64,000 nucleotides of DNA from Hyphomicrobiales bacterium. GTDB taxonomy: Bacteria; Pseudomonadota; Alphaproteobacteria; Rhizobiales; Beijerinckiaceae. Below are positions 41,070 to 51,104 of this stretch, one piece after another. A model generated the notes under the pieces. That model saw only the letters and a list, made by a program, of their open reading frames with translations. It made no database searches and had not been told where the DNA came from. The translations under genes and the position numbers were made by a program. The stretch lies in assembly GCA_017302635.1 (NCBI GenBank), contig JAFLCX010000001.1:1116001-1180000 (forward strand), read 5' to 3'. The number at the start of each line of letters is the position of its first letter. Positions within the stretch are counted from its first letter, which is position 1.

Positions 41070-42983
41070 ATGTCTGGGAGAAGTGAACAGGTGTTTCACG
41101 TGAAACAAGATCCCGTAGATCGCTCATTTGATGTCGTGATTGTTGGTGGAGGCCATGCCGGCACCGAGGCCGCCGCGGCTGCCGCTCGCCTTGGCGCAAG
41201 TGTCGCTTTGGTCACCCATCGCTGGGATAGCGTCGGTGTGATGTCCTGCAACCCTGCGATCGGCGGGCTCGGCAAAGGACATTTGGTCGGGGAGATCGAT
41301 GCTCTCGATGGCATTATGGCTCGTGCGATCGATCGCGCAGGAATTCACTTCAAGATGCTCAATCGCAGCAAGGGAGCAGCGGTTCGTGGGCCGCGCGCAC
41401 AGGCTGACCGAAGGCTCTATCAGACAGCGATTCAGGATCTACTGCGTCTGTACTCGGGGCTTGCGGTTGTCGAGGGAGAGGTGGTCGATCTGGTCGTCGA
41501 GGATGGTCGCGCCAGCGGAGTGTTGTTGTCCGGAGGACAAAGGATTTCTTGCGGGGCAATTGTTCTCACGACGGGTACTTTTCTGCGCGGGGTTATTCAT
41601 GTCGGGCATCAACGGCAGTCTGGTGGCCGCGTTGGGGAAGCTGCGGCCGATCGGTTATCGCGCCGGCTGCTCGAGCTTGGGCTGCCTTTGGGGAGATTGA
41701 AGACTGGCACACCGGCCCGGCTGGATGGTCGGACGATCGATTGGGGAGGGCTCGACAGGCAGGTTGGAGACGATCCGCCAGAGCCGTTCTCGTTCATGAC
41801 TGACGCGATTTCGAATCGGCAGATTGCCTGCGGCATCACGCACACAACGCGTGCGACTCACGACATCATCGGGCAAAATCTCTCCAAGTCGGCCATGTAT
41901 TCCGGGCATATTGAGGGGCGTGGCCCGCGATATTGCCCCTCGATTGAAGACAAGGTCGTTCGATTCTCGGACCGGGACAGACACCAGATTTTTCTCGAGC
42001 CGGAAGGGCTTGATGATCCGCTTGTCTATCCCAATGGGCTGTCGACTTCGCTACCGGCAGAGGTTCAGGATGCATTCTTCGCGACAATTCCGGGATTGGA
42101 GCACGCGAAGATCGTTCGATACGGTTATGCGATCGAGTATGATTATGTCGATCCTCGATCGCTCCACCCGACTCTGGAGCTTAAGCGACTTCCGGGCTTG
42201 TTTCTTGCCGGCCAGATCAACGGAACAACGGGTTATGAGGAAGCGGCCGGACAGGGGCTCGTCGCGGGCCTCAACGCCGCCCGTCGGGCGGGCGGTCAAG
42301 ACGGAGTCGAATTTTCACGGGGAGATTCTTATATCGGAGTCATGATCGATGATCTGACACGTCTTGGTGTCAGCGAACCCTATCGAATGTTCACCTCTCG
42401 GTCCGAGTACCGGCTCACGCTTCGGGTTGATAACGCCAGTGACCGGTTGACCAAGAGGGGGGCTGATTGGGGCCTTGTCGGCCGTGCTCGACTGGATCGG
42501 TTTCTGGCCCACGAACAAGAGATCGATCTCTATCGGCACAGACTCCGTCGACTTTCGGTGACGCCAAATTCAGCGAGATCCGCTGGAATTCATATCAATC
42601 ATGATGGTGTGCGTCGCGACGGGATGGAACTTCTCGCGCTGGAGGGCGTTTCCATCTCTGATCTGGCAATATTTGATTCGGATATGAAATTGTGTCCGGC
42701 GCCAATTGCGGAAAAATTGGAGATCGAAGCGCGGTACGCGGTGTATCTCGATCGACAGCAGCGCGATATCGATCGCCTTAATCGGGACAGGGATATTGTG
42801 ATTCCGGATGACTTTGACTTTCGTGCGCACAGCGGCTTGTCGGGGGAAATCCGATCCAAGTTGCACGAGAGCCGTCCGCGATCGCTGGCCGAGGCCGGCG
42901 CGATCGAAGGGGTGACGCCATCGGCGCTTGTCTTGCTCTCTGCCCTGCTTCAGCGACATGGCGAGCGACGGAGCGCGCCGTGA
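41070..42983 (+). CDS. mnmG: tRNA uridine 5-carboxymethylaminomethyl modification enzyme MnmG
   Basis: MnmG is the FAD-dependent partner of MnmE. The FAD-binding [16 protein letters not shown] motif begins at about residue 22. From the ATG at 41070 the product is 637 residues; a GTG at 41091 is an alternative start giving 630. Codons 8-13 contain a perfect parS palindrome. It overlaps rsmG by four bases. Confidence 0.96.
   Translation: MSGRSEQVFHVKQDPVDRSFDVVIVGGGHAGTEAAAAAARLGASVALVTHRWDSVGVMSCNPAIGGLGKGHLVGEIDALDGIMARAIDRAGIHFKMLNRSKGAAVRGPRAQADRRLYQTAIQDLLRLYSGLAVVEGEVVDLVVEDGRASGVLLSGGQRISCGAIVLTTGTFLRGVIHVGHQRQSGGRVGEAAADRLSRRLLELGLPLGRLKTGTPARLDGRTIDWGGLDRQVGDDPPEPFSFMTDAISNRQIACGITHTTRATHDIIGQNLSKSAMYSGHIEGRGPRYCPSIEDKVVRFSDRDRHQIFLEPEGLDDPLVYPNGLSTSLPAEVQDAFFATIPGLEHAKIVRYGYAIEYDYVDPRSLHPTLELKRLPGLFLAGQINGTTGYEEAAGQGLVAGLNAARRAGGQDGVEFSRGDSYIGVMIDDLTRLGVSEPYRMFTSRSEYRLTLRVDNASDRLTKRGADWGLVGRARLDRFLAHEQEIDLYRHRLRRLSVTPNSARSAGIHINHDGVRRDGMELLALEGVSISDLAIFDSDMKLCPAPIAEKLEIEARYAVYLDRQQRDIDRLNRDRDIVIPDDFDFRAHSGLSGEIRSKLHESRPRSLAEAGAIEGVTPSALVLLSALLQRHGERRSAP
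41092..41107. promoter_or_regulatory. parS centromere site 1, inside mnmG
   Basis: TGTTTCACGTGAAACA is a perfect 16-base palindrome identical to the widely conserved ParB-binding parS consensus. It spans the codons for VFHVKQ near the start of mnmG, about 2.6 kb before parA and about 4.5 kb from the putative oriC. Confidence 0.92.
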
Positions 42984-43621
42984 CGAATGTCTTCGATCAA
43001 GATCAGCGTGCCCGGAACACTCTTCTTTCGAAGGGGTATGTTTCACGTGAAACACTCACGCTTCTTGATCGATTTGTAGAGCTGCTCCGGCTCTGGCAAT
43101 CACGAACAAACCTCGTCGCCTCTTCGTCCCTTCATGACGTATGGTCTCGACATATTCTCGACTCAGCGCAGTTGCTGCAGATTTGCCCGAAGGCGCGGCT
43201 GTGGGTTGACCTTGGATCGGGCGGAGGTTTCCCAGGGCTGGTCATCGCTTGTGCTATGCGGGAAGCAGCTGGCCATGTGCATCTTGTGGAGAGCAATGGA
43301 AAAAAAGCCGGCTTTCTCCGACATGTTTCAACCAGCCTTCAGTTGCCCTGCACGATCCATGCGGAGCGGATCGAGGCGTGTATTGCGAAACTGCCTGTCC
43401 CAGATGTTGTGACCGCTCGGGCCTTGGCCGATCTCGACACTTTGCTCTCCTTGGCGAGTTCGCTGTTGAAAAGAGGTGCAATTGGCCTTTTTCCGAAAGG
43501 TCGGGACCATGCGGTGGAGTTGACCAAAGCGGCCGAACACTGGCATTTCTCAAGCAAGCTCCATGTGAGCCACACCGATCCGGACGCCCGGGTGATCGAG
43601 ATCATGAATTTTCAAGGATAG
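42980..43621 (+). CDS. rsmG: 16S rRNA (guanine-527-N7)-methyltransferase RsmG
   Basis: RsmG (GidB) methylates G527 of 16S rRNA. The SAM-binding motif [13 protein letters not shown] is near residues 75-87. The start is GTG at 42980, overlapping the mnmG stop as GTGA. 213 residues. Codons 20-25 contain a second parS palindrome. parA follows after 46 bases. Confidence 0.94.
   Translation: MTNVFDQDQRARNTLLSKGYVSRETLTLLDRFVELLRLWQSRTNLVASSSLHDVWSRHILDSAQLLQICPKARLWVDLGSGGGFPGLVIACAMREAAGHVHLVESNGKKAGFLRHVSTSLQLPCTIHAERIEACIAKLPVPDVVTARALADLDTLLSLASSLLKRGAIGLFPKGRDHAVELTKAAEHWHFSSKLHVSHTDPDARVIEIMNFQG
43039..43054. promoter_or_regulatory. parS centromere site 2, inside rsmG
   Basis: A second exact TGTTTCACGTGAAACA palindrome lies in the codons YVSRET of rsmG, 1.95 kb from site 1 and about 0.6 kb before parA. 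The two identical sites are read in different frames, so the DNA sequence rather than the peptide is conserved. Confidence 0.92.
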
Positions 43622-43667
43622 GCTTGGGGCACCCTGGCCCGTCCAGTTCGTACGGGAGGAATAACCG

Positions 43668-44468
43668 ATGAAGCCCCGTGTTCTGACAGTTGCCAACCAG
43701 AAGGGTGGCGTCGGCAAGACAACAACGGCGATCAATCTGGGTACCGCTCTCGCTGCGATTGGCGAAAATGTGCTTCTGGTGGATCTCGACCCGCAAGGAA
43801 ACGCCTCGACCGGGCTTGGTGTTGGGCTCGGGCAACGACTTAAATCCAGCTTCGACGTATTGATTGGCGAAGAAACCCTTGCGAACGCGGCTATCGCGAC
43901 CGATGTTCCGCGCGTTTCCATCGTCCCCGCGACGATGGATCTGCTTGGTGCGGAACTGACCCTTGCAACACAGAAGGACCGTACCCAGCGACTGAAAATG
44001 GCAATTGAGGCACTTGCGGTTGCGCCGGCAAGCGCGCAGTTCAGCTATATTCTGATCGACTGCCCGCCCTCCTTGAACCTGCTGACAATCAATGCCCTGG
44101 CGGCGTCCGACGGTGTGCTGGTTCCGTTGCAATGCGAATTTTTTGCCCTTGAGGGCCTAAGTCAGTTGCTGAAGACGGTCGAGCAGGTTCGCGTCAGCGT
44201 CAATCCGGTGCTCGAGATTTACGGCGTCGTCTTGACGATGTTTGATCCGCGCAACAATCTGGCGAATCAGGTGATCCGCGACGCCCGGCAGTTTCTCGGA
44301 TCGAAAGTCTTCGAGACGGTCATCCCGCGCAACGTGCGCGTCTCGGAAGCCCCTTCATTCGGCAAGCCCGCACTACTCTATGATCTCAAATGCGCCGGCA
44401 GTCAGGCCTATCTGAAGCTTGCGTCCGAGGTTATCCAGCGCGAGCGCCTATTACAGGCTGCAGAGTAA
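43668..44468 (+). CDS. parA: Chromosome partitioning ATPase ParA
   Basis: ParA is the ATPase that drives segregation of ParB-parS complexes. The deviant Walker A KGGVGKTT is at residues 12-19 with DLDPQGNAS and IDCPPSLNLLT following. 266 residues, typical of chromosomal ParA without an N-terminal DNA-binding extension. GGGAGGA lies before the ATG. parB follows after 22 bases. Confidence 0.96.
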   Translation: MKPRVLTVANQKGGVGKTTTAINLGTALAAIGENVLLVDLDPQGNASTGLGVGLGQRLKSSFDVLIGEETLANAAIATDVPRVSIVPATMDLLGAELTLATQKDRTQRLKMAIEALAVAPASAQFSYILIDCPPSLNLLTINALAASDGVLVPLQCEFFALEGLSQLLKTVEQVRVSVNPVLEIYGVVLTMFDPRNNLANQVIRDARQFLGSKVFETVIPRNVRVSEAPSFGKPALLYDLKCAGSQAYLKLASEVIQRERLLQAAE

Positions 44469-44490
44469 AAGTAGGCAGAGGAAGAGTGCG

Positions 44491-45393
44491 ATGAGTGATG
44501 ATCCATCAAAAAGCCGCCTCGGGCGCGGTTTGGCTGCGCTGCTCGGCGATGTCGGGACTGAAGCGACCGCTGAGCAACGCCTGAAGAGCCAGAGGCGCGT
44601 TCCGATCGAGTTTCTGCGACCCAGCCCGGCTAATCCTCGTACTCACTTCAACGAAACTGATCTCGAAGAGCTTGCCCAATCGATTCGGGAGCGTGACGTT
44701 ATTCAGCCCATCCTTGTGCGAGGAGTGCTCGGTCAGGCTGACTCGTTTGAGATCATTGCCGGTGAGCGGCGCTGGAGGGCGGCACAGCGGGCGGGACTGC
44801 ACGATGTTCCTGTGGTCATTATCGAGGCCGATGACAAGCAGGCTCTTGAATTGGCGATTATCGAAAACGTACAACGCGCAGATTTGAATGTTTTGGAAGA
44901 AGCTAAAGGTTATGAATCACTGATCGCACAATACAATTATACACAAGTCGATCTTTCCCGAATTGTTGGAAAGAGTCGAAGTCACATCGCCAATACATTG
45001 CGATTGACAAGATTACCTGAGTCCGTGCGCGCCAAGTTGACCTCGGGTGCCTTGTCCGCAGGGCATGCCAGGGCGCTTCTCGCGGTGTCGGATCCGGAGC
45101 AGGTGGCAAAGCGTATTGTCGATCAGGCCCTGACCGTGCGCGATGTCGAGCGCATCGCGCAGAGAGAGGCTGATGGAGAGCCCAGCAAGCCCTATCGGCA
45201 GCATCCGGAAAAGGATTCAGACACGCGCGCGCTCGAGACACGGCTCTCCGATCTGCTTGGGCTGGTGGTTTCAATTGAACACCGTGGGGAAAAGGGAGGG
45301 TCAGTTTCCATCCGATACCGCACGCTGGAGCAGCTTGAGGCTCTGAGCCACCGCCTTGCGATGACAGGTTCAACGCCGTCTCGCGGCCAGTGA
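44491..45393 (+). CDS. parB: Chromosome partitioning protein ParB
   Basis: ParB binds parS and spreads as a CTP-dependent clamp. The N-terminal SRLGRGLAALLGD box contacts ParA; the CTP-binding ParB/Srx domain has the GERRWRAAQRAGL motif; the HTH includes RIVGKSRSHIANTLRL; a C-terminal dimer domain ends the 300-residue chain. The ATG at 44491 is preferred over one that overlaps parA. Its 3' end overlaps holA on the other strand by 24 bases. Confidence 0.96.
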   Translation: MSDDPSKSRLGRGLAALLGDVGTEATAEQRLKSQRRVPIEFLRPSPANPRTHFNETDLEELAQSIRERDVIQPILVRGVLGQADSFEIIAGERRWRAAQRAGLHDVPVVIIEADDKQALELAIIENVQRADLNVLEEAKGYESLIAQYNYTQVDLSRIVGKSRSHIANTLRLTRLPESVRAKLTSGALSAGHARALLAVSDPEQVAKRIVDQALTVRDVERIAQREADGEPSKPYRQHPEKDSDTRALETRLSDLLGLVVSIEHRGEKGGSVSIRYRTLEQLEALSHRLAMTGSTPSRGQ

Positions 45394-46386
45394 CACGGCC
45401 CACAAGGCGCGGATTGCGATCGTTTCCTCAAGGCTCGCGGTCGTTCGCCCCTGAGACTGTGCCTGAGAGAGCGTATCCAGCGCCCGGGCCAAAGCGGCGA
45501 CTGACCAGTTCTCGGCCTGACGGCGAATCCGAGCTTCTCTCTTGAAATGCAGCCGCTCCTGCTTGACGGCCAAGTCAAAATTGCCATCCAGCCGAGCGTT
45601 GACCAGCCTTCTGAGCATCTGAACATGACTCAGGCCCATGCTGATCAGTCCGGCCGGTGATATACCTTCGCGAAAACTGCGGGACGCTACCGTCTCGATG
45701 GCTTGGAGTTGCCCTTCAAAGGCAAGATCGAGCGGCTCCGAGCCTGTTCCTGCCGAGGAATCCGCAACGACCTGCTCGATATCGTCAATATCGATGCCGG
45801 TCTTTCCCTGGCAAAACAGAATCAGCTTCTCGATTTCGCTCTCGGAAAGTGCCTGATTGGCACCGAGCAGCTCCGAAAGCGCTGTCCGAGCTGCTGGACT
45901 GATGGTGAGTCCTGCAGCCTTGCAGCGCGCTCCAATTGCGGTCTCGATCTCGGCTATCGATGGCAAATAGCAAGCGATAACAGCGATCTGCGGGTTCGAT
46001 TCGGCCGCGACACGAAGAGGCGCGCCTTTCGTCAACTCATCGGCCATCAGAATGACGGCGGCTTCCGGGGCTGGATTATCGAACAAAGTCTGCCAGATCG
46101 ACTTCGAAAGCTTGGCCGCCTGCCGGATCAGGATCGCGCGCTTGTCGCCGAACATGCTCACCGCATTGGCCTCATCGGCAAGGCGGGCGGGGTCACTGTT
46201 CAGCGCTTCAGCCTCGAACTCGACGCGAGACATCGGGTCAGCATCCGCGCCGAGGAACGCATTGGCGAAATCACGACCCCTGAGCCTGACAGCCCCTTCA
46301 TCCGGGCCGAACAACAAGACGATCCTCGGCCCATGCCCGGCTCGTGCAATGAAGCGATCAATCTCTGTCGCTCGAATGATGGCCAT
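45370..46386 (-). CDS. holA: DNA polymerase III delta subunit
   Basis: HolA (delta) opens the sliding clamp in the clamp loader. The 338-residue product has the family pattern RIVLLFGPDEGAVRLRGRDF at the start and the central ATPase-like and C-terminal collar regions. It is downstream of leuS and lptE on the minus strand. Its stop lies inside parB on the other strand. Confidence 0.9.
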   Translation of the reverse strand: MAIIRATEIDRFIARAGHGPRIVLLFGPDEGAVRLRGRDFANAFLGADADPMSRVEFEAEALNSDPARLADEANAVSMFGDKRAILIRQAAKLSKSIWQTLFDNPAPEAAVILMADELTKGAPLRVAAESNPQIAVIACYLPSIAEIETAIGARCKAAGLTISPAARTALSELLGANQALSESEIEKLILFCQGKTGIDIDDIEQVVADSSAGTGSEPLDLAFEGQLQAIETVASRSFREGISPAGLISMGLSHVQMLRRLVNARLDGNFDLAVKQERLHFKREARIRRQAENWSVAALARALDTLSQAQSQGRTTASLEETIAIRALWAVSLAARRR

Positions 46387-46395
46387 GCGGCAATG

Positions 46396-46998
46396 TCAGG
46401 TTTCGTCGCCGGGGTCTTTGGCCACCGGCTCCTGCCACGGATCGATCGGGGGGTTCAGTTCAGGCGCAGGGCCGACATCCTGACGAGGGTCCTGAAGCAG
46501 GCTGGCCGAAACCAGAACCCGCAGACGTTCGGCCAGGGCCTTGCCGAGACGTTCCTCGGCATCACGTTGAGCGCGGATCGTCGCAAAACGTTGGTTCGAA
46601 CGGTCATAATTCGCCGTGCCGAAGGTTTTTCCGGAAGCGCGAATCCGACCGGATCGCACGTCCTTCAATTCGTATGTTGCCTCGGCCTGAATGGAAACGC
46701 TTTGCGGCCTCGATGCAGCAACATCAATGATGCTTGTGTTGCGAGTCTGCGCTGTCTTTATGGTCAGAACATAGCGCGGGTTTTGAGCAATCGCGCCGTT
46801 CCCCAAGAGGAAATCCAGCTCGGCCTTCAACGAATATTCCAGATAGCCCCCATTCAGGGGCGCGACGGCGACCTGCGCCAGCTCGCTGGAAACGGAGGAA
46901 TTTCCCACCCTGATCCCGTGCACGGGCTGAAAACAGGCCGTAAGGCTACCCGCCAGGAGCAGAAGCATACTCACGCGAAGGCTGGCTCTGAGAATCAT
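46396..46998 (-). CDS. lptE: LPS-assembly lipoprotein LptE
   Basis: LptE plugs LptD in the outer-membrane LPS translocon. The signal peptide ends in a lipobox LTAC (about residues 19-22), so the mature protein is lipid-modified. The rest is low in identity to E. coli LptE, but the leuS-lptE-holA order is conserved widely. 200 residues. Confidence 0.85.
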   Translation of the reverse strand: MILRASLRVSMLLLLAGSLTACFQPVHGIRVGNSSVSSELAQVAVAPLNGGYLEYSLKAELDFLLGNGAIAQNPRYVLTIKTAQTRNTSIIDVAASRPQSVSIQAEATYELKDVRSGRIRASGKTFGTANYDRSNQRFATIRAQRDAEERLGKALAERLRVLVSASLLQDPRQDVGPAPELNPPIDPWQEPVAKDPGDET

Positions 46999-47010
46999 CC
47001 TGGCCTCTCC

Positions 47011-49617
47011 TCAAACCACTATATTCACGATCCGCTTCGGAACGACAATCACCTTGCGGACTGGTTTGCCGTCCAGCGCAGCCTGCACGGCCAAATCGGC
47101 CAGAACAAGGACCTCGAGCGTCGCGGTGTCGGCGTCTGCAGGCACCGTGACTTCGGCTCTTTTGCGACCGTTGATCTGGACAGGCAAGATCAGGGATGAT
47201 TCTGCGATCAACGCGGAGTCCCCGATGGGCCAGGCAGCATCCGCCACGAACCCCTCGCCTCCGAGTTCGCGCCAGCATTCCTCGGCGAGATGCGGCATCA
47301 TGGGGGCGCAGAGTTGGATCATGGTCCGCGCCGCGGCCTTGATCTGATCCCCATGAGCGCCAGAACCCTCTGCTGCCAGCGCATCATTGAGCGCATTCGA
47401 CAATTCATGGATATGAGCGACACAACGGTTGAAACGCAGCCGCTCGATATCTTCTCCGACGGCCAGGATTGCCTTGTGCGCTGCCTTTGTTACCGGATGA
47501 ATTTCTTCGGTATTGCCCGATGGCAGGGCCATCGCGTCTCCCACCAGACGCCAGACTTTCTGCAAGAAACGGGATGCGCCCTGTACACCTTCCTCGCTCC
47601 AGATCACATCGCGTTCGGGCGGGCTGTCGGAAAGCATGAACCAGCGAGCCGTATCCGCGCCGTAGCTCTCGATGATGTCATCCGGATCAACGACATTCTT
47701 TTTCGACTTTGACATTTTCTCGATCGAGCCGATTGTGACCTCATGCCGGGACGCCGTCTCGAAAGCGCGACGGCCATCAGGGCCTGACTCGATTGTCACT
47801 TCCGCCGGCGGCACCCATTGCCCTTCGGCGTTCTTGTAGGTCTCATGCACCACCATGCCCTGGGTGAAGAGACCGTCGAAGGGCTCGCTGAGCGTGGCAT
47901 GACCGGTTTTCGTCATCGCCCGCGTGAAAAAGCGCGAATACAAGAGATGCAGGATCGCGTGTTCGATGCCGCCGATATATTGATCTACGGGCAACCATTT
48001 CGCGATTGCCGAAAGCGTCGTGGGTTCCTGAGCATTGAATGGATCAGTGAAGCGCGCGAAATACCATGACGAGTCGACGAACGTGTCCATCGTATCGGTT
48101 TCGCGCCGGGCCTTGCCCCCGCATTGCGGGCAATTCACATGCTTCCATGTGGCATGGCGATCGAGCGGGTTTCCCGGCACGTCGAAGGTCACATCCTCCG
48201 GCAATTTGACGGGCAAATCCTTCTTGGGCACCGGCACCGTGCCGCAGCTCTCGCAATGGATCACCGGAATCGGGCAACCCCAATAGCGCTGTCGCGAAAT
48301 CCCCCAATCCCGCAGCCGATAATTCACCTTGCGCTGCGCCACGGGCTTGCCGGCCAGCAAGATGCTCTCGAGACGTGTCGCGATCGCATCTTTCGCCTCG
48401 GGCACGGTGAGCCCATCGAGAAACGAGGAGTTGAAGAGGTGCCCGTCATCCGTGAAGGGGGCGGCATCGCGGTCGAAGGCGGCATTGGCCTCGGCATCGG
48501 AAAGATTGGCCGGGCGCACCACCGGTCTGATCGGTAGAGCGTAGGCACGCGCGAACTCGATGTCGCGCTGGTCATGCGCAGGGCAGCCGAAAATCGCGCC
48601 GGTGCCGTAATCCATCAGAATGAAATTCGCGACATAAACCGGCACTTCCCAGTTCGGATCGAGCGGATGCTTCGCGCGAACGCCGGTATCGAAACCCTTC
48701 TTTTCCACCGTATCGACTGCCGCCTGCGACGTGCCCATGCGTCGGCACTCGTCACAGAACGCGGCCAAAGCCGGGTTGTTCTCCGAGGCGGCTTTCGCAA
48801 GCGGGTGATCGGCCGCAATCGCCATGAAGCTCGCGCCGAACAAAGTGTCGGGCCGTGTGGTGTAGATCTCGAGTTCGCGCTGGCCCTCGGGAGCTGTTGC
48901 TTCCACCAGTTCCCAGCGCACCATCAGGCCTTCCGAGCGGCCGATCCAGTTCGCCTGCATCAGCCGCACTTTCTCGGGCCAGCGCGGCAGATCGTCCAGA
49001 GCCTTGAGCAATTCCTCGGAATAATCCGAGATTTTCAGGAACCATTGCGTCAGCTCGCGCTGTTCGACCAGTGCGCCAGAGCGCCAGCCGCGACCGTCAA
49101 TCACCTGCTCGTTGGCCAGCACCGTGTGGTCGACCGGGTCCCAGTTCACTTTCGACGTTTTCCGCGTCACGAGACCGTGACTCAGGAAATCGAGGAACAT
49201 CGCCTGCTGATGCTTGTAATAATCCGGATCGCAGGTCGCGAATTCCCGCGCCCAGTCGAGCGAAAGCCCCATCGATTTGAGCTGCGCTTTCATCGTGGCG
49301 ATGTTGGCGTAGGTCCAGGTCGCGGGGTGGCTCTTCTTTTCCATAGCGGCGTTTTCGGCCGGCATTCCGAAGGCGTCCCAGCCCATCGGATGCAGCACCG
49401 CATGGCCCTTGGCGCGGCGGTATCGCGCTACGACATCGCCCATCGCGTAATTGCGCACATGGCCCATATGGATGCGGCCCGAAGGGTACGGGAACATCTC
49501 GAGCACGTAATATTTCGGGCGCGGATCATCGGTCCGGGTCTCGAAAGTGCGCGCCTTCTCCCAGGCTTGCTGCCAGCGGGGTTCGGCTTCGCGGAAATTG
49601 TAACGGCTCGGGCGCAT
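47011..49617 (-). CDS. leuS: Leucyl-tRNA synthetase
   Basis: LeuS charges tRNA-Leu. The class I HIGH motif is HMGH in [25 protein letters not shown] is in [14 protein letters not shown], and the CP1 editing domain lies between. A zinc-type Cys region (HCESCG and CPQCGG) is present. The ATG at 49617 gives 868 residues; an in-frame start ten codons upstream is less likely. It diverges from yggS. Confidence 0.97.
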   Translation of the reverse strand: MRPSRYNFREAEPRWQQAWEKARTFETRTDDPRPKYYVLEMFPYPSGRIHMGHVRNYAMGDVVARYRRAKGHAVLHPMGWDAFGMPAENAAMEKKSHPATWTYANIATMKAQLKSMGLSLDWAREFATCDPDYYKHQQAMFLDFLSHGLVTRKTSKVNWDPVDHTVLANEQVIDGRGWRSGALVEQRELTQWFLKISDYSEELLKALDDLPRWPEKVRLMQANWIGRSEGLMVRWELVEATAPEGQRELEIYTTRPDTLFGASFMAIAADHPLAKAASENNPALAAFCDECRRMGTSQAAVDTVEKKGFDTGVRAKHPLDPNWEVPVYVANFILMDYGTGAIFGCPAHDQRDIEFARAYALPIRPVVRPANLSDAEANAAFDRDAAPFTDDGHLFNSSFLDGLTVPEAKDAIATRLESILLAGKPVAQRKVNYRLRDWGISRQRYWGCPIPVIHCESCGTVPVPKKDLPVKLPEDVTFDVPGNPLDRHATWKHVNCPQCGGKARRETDTMDTFVDSSWYFARFTDPFNAQEPTTLSAIAKWLPVDQYIGGIEHAILHLLYSRFFTRAMTKTGHATLSEPFDGLFTQGMVVHETYKNAEGQWVPPAEVTIESGPDGRRAFETASRHEVTIGSIEKMSKSKKNVVDPDDIIESYGADTARWFMLSDSPPERDVIWSEEGVQGASRFLQKVWRLVGDAMALPSGNTEEIHPVTKAAHKAILAVGEDIERLRFNRCVAHIHELSNALNDALAAEGSGAHGDQIKAAARTMIQLCAPMMPHLAEECWRELGGEGFVADAAWPIGDSALIAESSLILPVQINGRKRAEVTVPADADTATLEVLVLADLAVQAALDGKPVRKVIVVPKRIVNIVV

Positions 49618-49733
49618 GGTCGGGCAGGTCTTTGTCGTTTCGGGCAAAATTTGTCGAGGCTATGGACATCATTCGCGCTTTGCGGTCAACGGAGATTCCC
49701 GACCAGAGGGCTGGGTTTTTCGGAGCATCGGGC

Positions 49734-50411
49734 ATGGAAGAGACACATCACGACGTGACAGAAGCCCTGGCGCGCGTGCGCGGCGAGATTGGCCGCTCGA
49801 TCAAGGATCACGGACGTCGGCCCGGCTCCGTGACGCTGGTCGCCGTTTCGAAGACCATGCCGGCCGAGCGTATCCGCCCCGCGCTCGTGGCCGGGCAGCG
49901 GGTTTTCGGGGAGAACCGCGTTCAGGAGGGGCAGCAGAAATGGCCAAAGCTGCGCGCTGAATTTCCCGGTGTCGAACTCCATCTCATTGGCCCGTTGCAG
50001 ACCAACAAGGTGAAGGAAGCCATCGCGCATTTCGACGTGATCGAGACACTCGATCGCGAGAAGCTCGCAGCCGAGCTTGCGAGGGAAATTCACCGGTCTG
50101 GCAAGTCACCCGAGCTTTATGTTCAGGTGAACACGGGAGCCGAGGGGCAGAAGGCCGGCATCCTGCCACAAGATGCCGATGGCTTCATCCGGCTGTGCCG
50201 CGAAACCTATGGGTTGGGAATCAGCGGCCTGATGTGCATCCCGCCGGTTGATCAGCCGCCCTCGCCGCATTTCGCGCTGCTCGCAGGGATCGCGCGGCGC
50301 AATGGCCTCACGACCCTCTCGATGGGCATGAGTGCTGATTATGATGCCGCCATTCAGCTTGGCGCGACGCATGTGCGCATCGGCAGTGCGATTTTCGGCG
50401 CAAGGCACTGA
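49734..50411 (+). CDS. yggS: YggS-family PLP homeostasis protein
   Basis: A single-domain TIM-barrel PLP-binding protein involved in vitamin B6 and amino acid balance. The PLP lysine is K40 in VTLVAVSK, followed by FGENRVQEG. 225 residues from the ATG at 49734; an upstream in-frame start near leuS is less likely. It converges on an L,D-transpeptidase gene with a two-base gap. Confidence 0.92.
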   Translation: MEETHHDVTEALARVRGEIGRSIKDHGRRPGSVTLVAVSKTMPAERIRPALVAGQRVFGENRVQEGQQKWPKLRAEFPGVELHLIGPLQTNKVKEAIAHFDVIETLDREKLAAELAREIHRSGKSPELYVQVNTGAEGQKAGILPQDADGFIRLCRETYGLGISGLMCIPPVDQPPSPHFALLAGIARRNGLTTLSMGMSADYDAAIQLGATHVRIGSAIFGARH

Positions 50412-50413
50412 TT

Positions 50414-50959
50414 TCAGCGGATGATGATCCGCGTATTCCGCGACAATTTTCCGAGCACCAGATCGATTCGGTTACGAAATATGCCGATGCAACCGGCTGT
50501 CGGCCCACCGTCATCGCGTGCCAGATGCAGGAAAATGGCGCTCCCCCGCCCGTGCCGGCGCGGCCTCACATTCCAGTCGAGTTCGAGAACGACATCATAG
50601 AGCCAGTCCTGCCGCATCATGTCCTCGTGGCTCGCTGCATAGGGCTTCTTGACGAGCCGATTGTAGTTCCGGTCGCCCGGAACCTCGCACCAACCATCCC
50701 CGGGGCGAATGGGGCGCAGGGGGATGAGGGTTCGTGGCGGCAGGCGCCGGTCGCGCCGCCAGAATCCGCGAAGGACCCGCAAGGTCGCGCGCGGTGAAGC
50801 GCCATCGCTCTCGCGCTTGTCGGCTTTCACACCGCTCCGCCCGATCCGACATGGGAATTCAATCGACCCCAGGCGGATGCGCGCGGCATGCGGTCCGACA
50901 GAGCGCCTCAAGGCCGGTGAGGAGCGCACGAAAACAACGGAAAGGGCTTCACGTTTCAT
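50414..50959 (-). CDS. YkuD-type L,D-transpeptidase family protein
   Basis: A 181-residue protein whose C-terminal half has the L,D-transpeptidase active-site pattern: H145 in FLHLARDDGGPT and the catalytic C157 in AGCIGI. The N-terminal half is rich in Arg and Lys and shows no standard signal peptide, whereas the enzyme works on peptidoglycan in the periplasm. Either export uses an unrecognised route or the start is annotated too short or too long. The family supports 3-3 crosslinks or lipoprotein attachment; the role here is unknown. Confidence 0.8.
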   Translation of the reverse strand: MKREALSVVFVRSSPALRRSVGPHAARIRLGSIEFPCRIGRSGVKADKRESDGASPRATLRVLRGFWRRDRRLPPRTLIPLRPIRPGDGWCEVPGDRNYNRLVKKPYAASHEDMMRQDWLYDVVLELDWNVRPRRHGRGSAIFLHLARDDGGPTAGCIGIFRNRIDLVLGKLSRNTRIIIR

Positions 50960-51104
50960 CACGCTTGCGTTTGCCACACTATCTGTCGTGCTCGAAGGCA
51001 CTTATGTCCGCTTGCCAAGTTGGACATGAACGATTCAAGATCACGCGCTGCGCCGGAACGACAGGACAGCATTCCGGCCCGATCGCCGCAAGGGGGAGAT
51101 ATCC
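50960..51104. other. Divergent promoter region, L,D-transpeptidase / response regulator
   Basis: A 145-base gap between two divergent genes. GGGGGAG lies six bases before the GTG start of the response regulator, an unusually strong ribosome-binding site that decides that start. No promoter boxes were confidently assigned. Confidence 0.4.
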
